A stretch of DNA of 42,185 nt from Catellatospora tritici (GTDB lineage: Bacteria; Actinomycetota; Actinomycetes; Mycobacteriales; Micromonosporaceae): assembly GCF_019083965.1 (NCBI RefSeq), contig NZ_JAHRCY010000041.1, positions 1 to 42,185 on the forward strand, given 5' to 3'. The position numbers and the translations under genes are program-made. Positions 36,477 to 42,185 of this stretch are shown here, piece by piece; the stretch's first letter is position 1; each line of letters begins with the position of its first letter. The notes beneath the pieces are model-generated. The model searched no databases. It saw nothing but the letters and a program-made list of their open reading frames with translations, and was not told the DNA's origin.

Positions 36477-37244
36477 ATGGATGCCGAGGTGCGGCTGCGT
36501 ACGCGCGGGTCGGTCGGGTACGACGTGGACCCGGGGCCCGATTGCGAGCTCGACTACTACCTGGTCTTCGCCGAACCTGACGACGTGTGGCGCGGGGTGG
36601 CGCCGTGCGGGGTGGCGGTCGAGGAGTTCGTCCTGCACGAGGACTTCGCCGCCGCCGGGGTGGACAGTGCGGTGTGGTCGACGGGTGAGGGCTGGTGGAG
36701 CTCGGCGGGCTTCAGTCGGTCGCTGCGCGCCGACGCCCGGGTGCGCACCGTGGTGCGCCCGGCCTCACGTTCCGGGGCCGAGGAGGCGTTCCGGCGGCTG
36801 ACCGACGCCGAACTGCCGCTCGCATCCGGACTGCGCGAGCGGTTCACCGACCGCGACCCACGGCCCGGCTCGGCTCCGCTGCGGCTGGGTCCGGCGCAGG
36901 TGCCGACCGGTTTCTTCGACCGCCGCGTGTACCGGATCCTGTTCGCGGGCGACCTCGGCGAGCACGGGATGGCCGATCTCTGGTGCCGGGAATGGCTGCA
37001 GCCGGTCGACGATCCGGCCGAGCCCCGAGTGCTGGGGCGGGGTGCGCTGGCGGTGGAGGCGCACGAGTTCAGCTGGGAGCTGCGCCGGATCGGGTTCGGC
37101 ATGGCCTGGAGCATCGACCTGACGGCGCTGCTCGGCCCCGACCCGGAGCCGGACCCGACGGCGCTGGGTGCGCTGCTGCACCGGCTGCGTCGGCTGCTGC
37201 GTGACCGGGGCCTGATCCCGGTCACCATCGAACGCTTCTCCTGA
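36477..37244 (+). CDS. Uncharacterised protein
   Basis: 255 aa, soluble. Segments such as RRVYRILFAGDLGEHGMADLWCREWLQP and FSWELRRIGFGMAWSIDLTALLG show no recognised motif. ATG 36477 is preferred because codons from 36423 on have poor third-position G/C, but ATG 36423, just after the palindrome, is possible and would add 18 residues. Precedes padR by 66 bases. Confidence 0.5.
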   Translation: MDAEVRLRTRGSVGYDVDPGPDCELDYYLVFAEPDDVWRGVAPCGVAVEEFVLHEDFAAAGVDSAVWSTGEGWWSSAGFSRSLRADARVRTVVRPASRSGAEEAFRRLTDAELPLASGLRERFTDRDPRPGSAPLRLGPAQVPTGFFDRRVYRILFAGDLGEHGMADLWCREWLQPVDDPAEPRVLGRGALAVEAHEFSWELRRIGFGMAWSIDLTALLGPDPEPDPTALGALLHRLRRLLRDRGLIPVTIERFS

Positions 37245-37279
37245 CCTCGGCGGCCCCTGGTCATTCTTGTTCGCGTGCG

Positions 37280-37298
37280 TATACTCGGCGACGAGTAT
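37280..37298 (+). promoter_or_regulatory. padR promoter overlapped by a perfect operator-like palindrome
   Basis: TATACT (37280-37285), preceded by TGCG, is a good extended -10. ATACTCG (37281-37287), spacer GCGA, CGAGTAT (37292-37298) is a perfect 7-bp inverted repeat covering the -10 and likely start point, 12 bases before the GTG. This is the arrangement expected for PadR autorepression. Confidence 0.65.
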
Positions 37299-37310
37299 CG
37301 GAGGTGGGCA

Positions 37311-37952
37311 GTGGCCAAGCGGCGCAAGGTCGGCAACCTGATGGCGCTCGCCCTGCTCGCGCTACTGCGGCCGGGCGTGCCGATGCACCCGTACCAGATG
37401 GCGAACGTGCTGCGGCGCACCGGCAAAGAGCGCGACATGAAGATCAAGTGGGGTTCGCTCTACACGGTCATCCAGAACCTGGAGCGTCACGGCCTGATCG
37501 AGGCGACCGGCAGCGACCGCGCCGGTCGCCGACCCGAACGCACCCTGTACGCCATCACCGAACCGGGCCGGGCCGAGCTGACCGACTGGATGCGCGAACT
37601 CGTCGCCGCACCCGAGCCCGAGTTCCCGCGGCTGGAGGCGGCCCTGTCGGTGATCGGTGTGCTGCCGCCCGACGAGGTCGCCGAGCTGCTGGCCCAGCGC
37701 CTGCGGCGCCTTGACGCCGAGATCGACACCGAGGCGCGTGCCCTGGACGGCATGCGGGCCGAGGTGCCCCGCGTCTTCCTGATCGAGGCCGAGTACGCCC
37801 TGGCCATGCGACGGGCCGAGGCCGAGTGGGTGCGCTCGCTGCAACGCGAGATCGCCGAGGGCACCCTGCCGGGCGTGGCCGAGTGGCGCGCCTACCACGA
37901 GACGGGCGGATACCCGCCGGAATGGACCCAGCTGCTGGAAGAGACCCGCTGA
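37311..37952 (+). CDS. PadR-family transcriptional regulator
   Basis: 213 aa. N-terminal PadR winged helix (about 1-85): VGNLMALALLALLRPG, MHPYQMANVLRRTG, IKWGSLYTVIQNLERHGLIEA, then wing RPERTLYAITEPGRAEL. The C-terminal helical Vir_C domain dimerises. Start GTG 37311 is set by GGAGGT five bases upstream. Probably controls itself and the methyltransferase downstream, although a hairpin and a structured leader separate them. Confidence 0.9.
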   Translation: MAKRRKVGNLMALALLALLRPGVPMHPYQMANVLRRTGKERDMKIKWGSLYTVIQNLERHGLIEATGSDRAGRRPERTLYAITEPGRAELTDWMRELVAAPEPEFPRLEAALSVIGVLPPDEVAELLAQRLRRLDAEIDTEARALDGMRAEVPRVFLIEAEYALAMRRAEAEWVRSLQREIAEGTLPGVAEWRAYHETGGYPPEWTQLLEETR

Positions 37953-37958
37953 CAGCGA

Positions 37959-37994
37959 ACCCCGGCCGAGGTGCGGGAACACCGCGGCCGGGGT
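37959..37994 (+). terminator. Terminator or attenuator hairpin after padR
   Basis: ACCCCGGCCG (37959-37968) pairs with CGGCCGGGGT (37985-37994) and, inside, GGTG (37970-37973) with CACC (37980-37983), loop 6. A long, strong stem six bases after the padR stop. Some transcripts may read through to the methyltransferase. Confidence 0.75.
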
Positions 37995-38010
37995 CGTAAC
38001 CCTCGCAACC

Positions 38011-38080
38011 GATCCCGAGCAGGGAAACCCGGCCACGAAGTGGCATTCGCAAGAATAGCCGGGCCTTCCTGCCTCGGGTC
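38011..38080 (+). ncRNA. Unidentified structured leader RNA before the methyltransferase
   Basis: P1: CCCGAG (38014-38019)/CTCGGG (38073-38078) plus CAGG (38020-38023)/CCTG (38068-38071), extended by GA/TC. P2: CCCGGC (38028-38033)/GCCGGG (38058-38063). P2 closes a three-way junction with CAC-GAA-GTG (38034-38042) and ATTC-GCAA-GAAT (38045-38056), the latter a GNRA tetraloop. A further GCAGA-AAGG-TCTGC stem (38097-38110) puts the ribosome site in its loop. The compact junction suggests a riboswitch or protein-binding leader. I cannot match it to a known class. The frame is open through it but codon use is not coding-like. Confidence 0.5.
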
Positions 38081-38111
38081 TGACCCGACCCCGTACGCAG
38101 AAAGGTCTGCC

Positions 38112-38786
38112 ATGACCACCACCCCCGAGCGGCGCCGCCGCAAGCTCATCCCCGAGATGGAAGGGCGCCAGGCCCGCTGGTACGCGCGACTGCGCGGCAC
38201 CGACAGCCAGCTGGCCGAATACCGCCGCCAGGCGGCCGTTCTCACCGAGGCTCTGCCCGAGCACGTCGACGTGCTCGAAGTGGCGCCCGGCCCCGGCTAC
38301 CTGTCGTTGGAGCTGGCCCGGCGCGGCCACCGCGTCACCGGCCTGGACATCAGCCACACCTTCGTGGAACTCGCCACCGACCGGGCCCGTGGGCAGGGCC
38401 TCGACGTGCGGTTCCAGCAGGGCGACGCGAGCGCCATGCCGCTGCCCGACGCGTCGTTCGACCTGATCGTGTGCCAGGCGGCGTTCAAGAACTTCGCCCT
38501 GCCGGTACGGGCCCTCGACGAGATGCACCGCGTGCTGCGCCCCGGTGGCAGCGCGGTCATCGAGGACATGTGGGGCGAGGCGACCGCTGCCGACATCCGG
38601 GCCGAGGTCGAGCGGATGAACCTGTCCCGCTTCGACGGGTTCATGACCCGGCGCACGCTGACCTGGCTGCGGCGGCGGGCGTACACGCGGGAGAAGTTCG
38701 CGCAGCTCGCGGCCGCCAGCGCGTTCGGCCAGGCACGGATCACCACCGAAGGCATCGGCATCACGGTCCGCCTGACCAGGTCCTGA
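38112..38786 (+). CDS. Class I SAM-dependent methyltransferase
   Basis: 224 aa, UbiE/Methyltransf_11-like. Motif I VLEVAPGPGYLSLELA (E56, GxG at 60-62), acidic GLDIS at the end of beta-2, motif with GDASAMPLPDASFDLIVC, then LRPGGSAVIEDMWG. Small-molecule methyltransferase, substrate unknown. ATG 38112 with AAAGG six bases upstream; the frame is open for 141 bases before this but there it is the structured leader. Follows padR on the same strand. Confidence 0.85.
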   Translation: MTTTPERRRRKLIPEMEGRQARWYARLRGTDSQLAEYRRQAAVLTEALPEHVDVLEVAPGPGYLSLELARRGHRVTGLDISHTFVELATDRARGQGLDVRFQQGDASAMPLPDASFDLIVCQAAFKNFALPVRALDEMHRVLRPGGSAVIEDMWGEATAADIRAEVERMNLSRFDGFMTRRTLTWLRRRAYTREKFAQLAAASAFGQARITTEGIGITVRLTRS

Positions 38787-38796
38787 CGCGACCGGC

Positions 38797-38828
38797 CGGA
38801 GCCCTCCCGCGGCACGGGGAGGGCTCCG
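38797..38828 (+). terminator. 11-bp hairpin after the methyltransferase
   Basis: CGGAGCCCTCC (38797-38807) pairs with GGAGGGCTCCG (38818-38828), loop 10, eleven bases after the stop. Confidence 0.75.
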
Positions 38829-38968
38829 GAACCGGGGCACCAATCAAGATCCAACCATGCGGTACCGTCACCGCCCACGATCAAGGGTGAGCTGCCCACG
38901 GGTCTCGGTGACACCACGACCGCTTTCGCGACCAAGGTCCTCACCGCCCTCGAATCGTGAACCGGCGC

Positions 38969-39415
38969 TCAACCGTCCAGCTCCCGTTTGCGGCGTAGCA
39001 GGGCGTCGCGGGCGGTTTGCGCGCGACGCAGGTTCACCAGCGCCAGCACCAGCAGCGTCAGCGACAGGATCAGCAGCGGCCAGCCGCGCTGCCGCAGCAC
39101 GCCGACCGCCGTTGCGAGCACGGTGAGCAGCGCGGTCGCGCCGACGGCGAGCCAGCCCGCGACGACCCGGTCGCGGGCGAACAGGGGCGTACGCCGGGTC
39201 AGCGCCCACACCCCGTAGCCGGCCCAGGCCAGCCCGACCGCGATCAGACCGGCGAACGCCACCTGGGTCCGGGCGGGCAGGTCCGGCTCGGTGGCCCACA
39301 ACACCCCGATCACGGCCGCCCCGGTGCACCCGCCGATCGCGGCGACCGCGGTGGCCAGGCGCCGCCACGGCGACAGGGGACGGGACAGGCGCGCCAGCAT
39401 CTCGTCCGCGTTCAT
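38969..39415 (-). CDS. Four-helix membrane protein paired with an ECF sigma factor
   Basis: 148 aa: a short cytoplasmic N-terminus (MNADEMLARLSRPL), four membrane helices (about 20-42, 50-72, 84-105, 110-128) and a basic tail. No zinc anti-sigma motif (HxxxCxxC). Its ATG overlaps the sigma-factor stop (ATGA), so the two are translationally coupled; a membrane-bound anti-sigma or sensor role is inferred only from this. Confidence 0.65.
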   Translation of the reverse strand: MNADEMLARLSRPLSPWRRLATAVAAIGGCTGAAVIGVLWATEPDLPARTQVAFAGLIAVGLAWAGYGVWALTRRTPLFARDRVVAGWLAVGATALLTVLATAVGVLRQRGWPLLILSLTLLVLALVNLRRAQTARDALLRRKRELDG

Positions 39416-39936
39416 CGAACATCTCCTTCCGCTTCGATCGCCGCGCGCACCATCCGGCGGGCCCGCGACAGGCGTGACTTCACCGTGCCGACCGGTGCGC
39501 CGCAGATCTCGGCGCAGGTCTCCAGCGGCAGGTCCGCCAGGTGGAACAGGATCAGCACCTCACGTTCGCGCGCCGGCAGCGCCCCGAGGTGGCGCGCCAC
39601 CTCGTCCCGGTCGGCGACCAGGTCGCCGTGGTCGGGCACGGCCCGATCGGCGGCCTCGCCGGGGACCTCGGGCCGGGCGTACTCCGCCCGCAGCCGGTTG
39701 ACGACCACCCGGCGCGCGATCGTGAACAGCCACGGGGTGAACCGTTCAGGCTGGCGCAGTCTCGGCAGTCCACGCAGCACGGCCAGCCACACCTCCTGGG
39801 CCACGTCCTCGGCGTGCGCCGGGCCGAGCATGCGGCGCACGTAGGCCAGCACGGGTTCGTGCCACTGCCGCACCAACTGCGCCAGCGCGTCACGTTCGCC
39901 AAGCCGGCAGCGGATCACCAGCAGTTCGTCTGTCAT
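39412..39936 (-). CDS. ECF-type RNA polymerase sigma factor
   Basis: 174 aa. Region 2: LAYVRRMLGPAHAEDVAQEVWLAVL (the -10 recognition helix with DVAQEVW), then PERFTPWLFTIARRVVVNRLR. Region 4: AREREVLILFHLADLPLETCAEICGAPVGTVKSRLSRARR, with an intact helix-turn-helix for -35 recognition. Start ATG 39936 has GAGGAGGT four bases upstream. Coupled to the membrane gene downstream. The 136 bases to the divergent acyltransferase should hold its promoter, but no clear autoregulatory ECF box was identified. Confidence 0.9.
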   Translation of the reverse strand: MTDELLVIRCRLGERDALAQLVRQWHEPVLAYVRRMLGPAHAEDVAQEVWLAVLRGLPRLRQPERFTPWLFTIARRVVVNRLRAEYARPEVPGEAADRAVPDHGDLVADRDEVARHLGALPAREREVLILFHLADLPLETCAEICGAPVGTVKSRLSRARRMVRAAIEAEGDVR

Positions 39937-40072
39937 CGCCACCTCCTCGGCAGTTTCAGTCGCGTTGATCACAGCAAAGGTTCACGGGGCGGTTTGTCGA
40001 GGTTCTCTTGAGGGAAGTCGGGTCTGGTTGAAGGCACGCCGCCCGTGACTGACCGGAGTGAACACCCACCTC

Positions 40073-41155
40073 ATGTCGATCATCGAACGTACGGCACCGG
40101 TCGCTGCCCCGGTGGCGACGGCCCGTGCCCGCAGCCCGTACGTGGACACGCTGCGTGCCGCCGCGATAGTCCGGGTCTTCCTCAACCACGCCATCCCGAT
40201 CGGGGCGTTGACCGCGCTGTTCCCGTCCATGTGGCTCATGTTCGGCCTGGCCGGCTTCCTCACCGCCGCCTCGCTGGAGCGCGGCGGCGGCGGGCGCACG
40301 GTCCGCTCGCGGCTGCGTCGGCTGCTGCCGCCGCTGTGGGCGCTGGGCGCGGTGGCGCTGCCGCTGATGCTGCTGAACGGGTGGCTGCACGACCCGCAGC
40401 AGCCGATGCGCTGGTTCGATCCGCTGCTGTGGGTGCTGCCGCTGGCCAATCCGCCCGCCTCCACCTGGGGCGGGATCTTCGTGGTCACGCTGTGGTATCT
40501 GCGCGCCTACCTTTGGTTCGTGCTGATGGCACCCGCGCTGTGGTGGCTGATGCGCCGCTGGCCCGTGCCGACGCTGCTCGCCCCGCTGGCGCTGGCGGTG
40601 GCCTGCTCGAGCGCGTTCACCGTGCCATCCAACCCAGTCGGCGACGTGATCTGGACCACTGCCGCCTACGGCACTGCCTGGCTGCTCGGATACGCCCGGC
40701 ACCGGCGCGTGCTCGACCGGGTGCCGCTGGCGGCGGTGTTCACGATCGGGGCGGCCCTGGGCGTGATGGCGCTGCGCTCGAACGGCTCGCCGCTGTCGCA
40801 GGTGCTGTGGGGCACGGCGGTGGTCCTAGTCGTCCTGCGCCTGCGTCCCTCCATGACCTGGTACGACCGCCTGCCGGACCTGCTGCGCCGAGCTGTCGCA
40901 CTGCTCAACGCCCGCGCGGTCACCCTCTACGTCTGGCAGTTCCCGATGATCTTTGTCGGGCACTGGCTGATCAACCGAACCGGGATTCCCGCGCTCACCG
41001 ACTCCGCCTGGGTCACGCTGCTGGTCACCATCCCGCTGACGGCCCTGGCCGTGCTCTGCTTCGGCTGGGTCGAGGACGTCGCCGCCAACCGTGCGCCCCG
41101 CCTGCTCCCCGCGATCGCCATCATGCGGCCGCAGCCTCAGCCGGCCGCCGGGTAG
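40073..41155 (+). CDS. Membrane acyltransferase (acyltransferase 3 family)
   Basis: 360 aa, about ten membrane helices. The family start SPYVDTLRAAAIVRVFLNHAIP contains the conserved R-x-FLNH, whose His is thought to be catalytic; later W-Y-L-R-x-Y (TLWYLRAYLWFV) and C-terminal ARAVTLYVWQFPMI match the family. Such enzymes O-acylate surface polysaccharides, lipids or secondary metabolites. Start ATG 40073 or GTG 40058; neither has an ideal ribosome site. Its 3' end overlaps the convergent gene by 19 bases. Confidence 0.82.
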   Translation: MSIIERTAPVAAPVATARARSPYVDTLRAAAIVRVFLNHAIPIGALTALFPSMWLMFGLAGFLTAASLERGGGGRTVRSRLRRLLPPLWALGAVALPLMLLNGWLHDPQQPMRWFDPLLWVLPLANPPASTWGGIFVVTLWYLRAYLWFVLMAPALWWLMRRWPVPTLLAPLALAVACSSAFTVPSNPVGDVIWTTAAYGTAWLLGYARHRRVLDRVPLAAVFTIGAALGVMALRSNGSPLSQVLWGTAVVLVVLRLRPSMTWYDRLPDLLRRAVALLNARAVTLYVWQFPMIFVGHWLINRTGIPALTDSAWVTLLVTIPLTALAVLCFGWVEDVAANRAPRLLPAIAIMRPQPQPAAG

Positions 41156-41556
41156 CTCCGCTCGATCTGCGTACAGACGAAGTCGATCGCCGGTCCGACC
41201 TCGCCGATCCACCCGGACCTGCCGCCTTCCACGAGCGCGGAGTTGCCGCCTTCCACGAGCGCGGAGTTGCCGCCTTCCACGAGCGCGGAGTTGCCGCCTT
41301 CCACGAGCGCGGAGTTGCCGCCTTCCACGAGGAAGGGCGCGTTCCCGCCGGGGTGGGTGTCGACCTGGACCCGGTCGAAGTGCTCCGCGTCGCCGAGGAA
41401 GTACACGTTGTCGTCGTCACCGGCGTGGGCCAGCACGAGCCGTTCGACGACCAGCCGGGGAAAGCGGGCCCGCACTCCGTCCAGTAGGTCGTCGACCGGC
41501 CCGCCGGTGCGGTTCTCGGGCGACCAGGGGCGGGTGTTCAGGCGGCGTCCACTCAT
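41137..41556 (-). CDS. Small uncharacterised protein with an in-frame tandem repeat
   Basis: 139 aa, acidic, soluble. A globular start (LVVERLVLAHAGDDDNVYFLG, then EHFDRVQVDTHPGGNAPF) is followed by LVEGGNSA four times and LVEGGRSG, then GEVGPAIDFVCTQIERSYP. Removing the repeats leaves a natural GGNAPFLVEGGRSG join, so the ancestral protein had one LVEGG unit. No family recognised. ATG 41556 is preferred over TTG 41562; no Shine-Dalgarno. Its last codons overlap the acyltransferase 3' end. Confidence 0.6.
   Translation of the reverse strand: MSGRRLNTRPWSPENRTGGPVDDLLDGVRARFPRLVVERLVLAHAGDDDNVYFLGDAEHFDRVQVDTHPGGNAPFLVEGGNSALVEGGNSALVEGGNSALVEGGNSALVEGGRSGWIGEVGPAIDFVCTQIERSYPAAG
41221..41331. 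repeat. 24-bp perfect tandem repeat, 4.6 copies
   Basis: Four identical 24-base units (41221-41244, 41245-41268, 41269-41292, 41293-41316) and 15 bases of a fifth (41317-41331), inside the preceding gene. The period is a multiple of three, so copy-number change keeps the frame. The absence of base differences points to recent expansion. Confidence 0.9.
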
Positions 41557-41759
41557 GCCCAAACAGCATCCGGCACGCCCGCCACCTCGCCGCAGTGGGT
41601 GCGGCTTCGCGGGAACGGCCCCTCATCCCAGTCGCAAGATCGGTTTCGGGCTCGCGGTCATGCGGCGCGCCCTCCGGAGTGCATGCTGCGGTCGCACTGG
41701 AGGGTGATCACGATCGTGAGTCAGGAGGAGTGCTCGGTCAGGTTTGGTGCGTAGTGATG
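41557..41759. other. Non-coding stretch with a 12-bp palindrome
   Basis: No ORF with coding character is visible. TCACGATCGTGA at 41708-41719 is a perfect palindrome. Fragments such as GGTTTCGGG (41642) and GGAGGGTGATC (41699) recall the repeats that follow at 41760, so this may be a more degraded part of the same array. Confidence 0.4.
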
Positions 41760-42053
41760 TGACCGTAGGTCGTGATCTTCGGTGCCCGTGCTTGCGAGTG
41801 ATCGTCGATGGCGGTCAGAAGATGGGTTTCGGCCTCTACGCCGCGCCGTGTTGTGACCGGAGGGGGTGATCTTGGTCGTCTGTTGTCGGGAGTGATCGGC
41901 GTCTGCGGTCGGAAAGTGGGTTTCGGCCCTCGGGCAGTGCAGTGTTTTGACCGGTAGTCGCGATCTTCGGGGCTGTTCCGGTCGATGATTGCTGTCGTCG
42001 GTCAAAAGGGCGTCCTACAGCCGAGATAGTGACCGAAGACGGCGATCATCGTT
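41760..42053 (+). repeat. Degenerate 94-bp tandem repeats
   Basis: Units begin with TGACCG at 41760, 41854, 41948 and 42030 (steps 94, 94, 82). Shared parts in order: TGACCG, (G/C)GATCTT about 13 bases on, GA(G)TGATCG, GCGGTC, and GGGTTTCGGCC (at 41824 and 41919). Units 1 and 2 agree at most positions, 3 and 4 are more worn. Non-coding, of unknown function. Confidence 0.65.
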
Positions 42054-42054
42054 G

Positions 42055-42185
42055 GCCGCCAGCCGCCAGCCGCCAGCCGCCAGCCGCCAGCCGCCAGCCG
42101 CCAGCCGCCAGCCGCCAGCCGCCAGCCGCCAGCCGCCAGCCGCCAGCCGCCAGCCGCCAGCCGCCAGCCGCCAGCCGCCAGCCGC
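42055..42185. repeat. 7-bp minisatellite (GCCGCCA)n running off the window
   Basis: Eighteen full copies of GCCGCCA plus GCCGC, perfect, from 42055 to the last base. Seven is not a multiple of three, so reading frames cycle, and none contains a stop. The true length is unknown because the window ends inside the array. Confidence 0.95.

Noticed and set aside
38040..38111. Earlier in-frame GTG start for the methyltransferase at 38040
   Set aside because: No ribosome site, poor third-position G/C (GCA, AGA, ATA), and the DNA forms the structured leader; ATG 38112 has a proper site.
41760..42053. 94-bp repeats as a CRISPR array
   Set aside because: Units are degenerate throughout, without identical direct repeats and unique spacers.
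42055..42185. Repeat array as a CRISPR or coding repeat
   Set aside because: No spacers, a 7-base period, and cycling reading frames.

Overview
The window is GC-rich DNA (about 70% by eye) from a high-GC actinobacterium, most likely of the Micromonosporaceae type. The reasons are strong G/C third-position bias, frequent GTG and TTG starts, many apparently leaderless genes (a TANNNT box 6-8 bases before the start codon), and characteristic families (choice-of-anchor P secreted protein, HelR-type helicase, short-chain Z-prenyl synthase, DHA2 exporters, ECF sigma factor). No rRNA, tRNA, CRISPR array, intact insertion sequence or phage gene was found. The last 430 bases are repeats that run off the window.

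Layout. 1-6.9 kb: a HelR/HelD RNA-polymerase-rescue ATPase (-), a large secreted glycine-rich protein (-), and a rifamycin-monooxygenase-like flavoprotein (+) with a possible leader peptide and hairpin. This is a plausible two-layer rifamycin defence. 6.9-10.1 kb: a repeat protein, a frameshifted gene remnant, a Z-prenyl diphosphate synthase and an aldo/keto reductase. 10.1-14.9 kb: a leftward set of polar amino-acid ABC importer (lipoprotein, permease, ATPase), a GrpB-family protein, a membrane protein and an EamA transporter. 15.0-19.9 kb: a multi-pass membrane protein and cobalamin-dependent methionine synthase (metH). The metH leader has the sequence and pairing of an S-adenosylhomocysteine riboswitch.

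19.9-23.2 kb: three flavoprotein-related loci: an amine-oxidase-like enzyme, a decayed photolyase-like gene and a geranylgeranyl-reductase-family enzyme. 23.4-26.1 kb: a FIST sensor and GGDEF diguanylate cyclase pair. 26.1-31.3 kb: two DHA2 exporters, one with its own MarR regulator, around two small genes. 31.4-36.4 kb: a YrdC/YciO-type protein, uncharacterised genes, a TetR/hydrolase divergent pair followed by a truncated NAD(P)-binding gene, and two exported small proteins. 36.4-41.6 kb: an uncharacterised protein, a PadR regulator with a near-ideal operator, a methyltransferase behind a highly structured leader RNA, an ECF sigma factor with a four-helix membrane partner, a membrane acyltransferase and a small protein carrying an in-frame 24-bp tandem repeat. 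41.6-42.2 kb: non-coding DNA with degenerate 94-bp repeats and then a 7-bp minisatellite.

Most notable: the metH SAH riboswitch with a readable switching mechanism; an unidentified three-way-junction RNA before the methyltransferase; the helR-rox pair; recurrent leaderless promoters; three decayed or truncated genes; and the terminal repeats. Function calls come from reading protein motifs, not from database searches.
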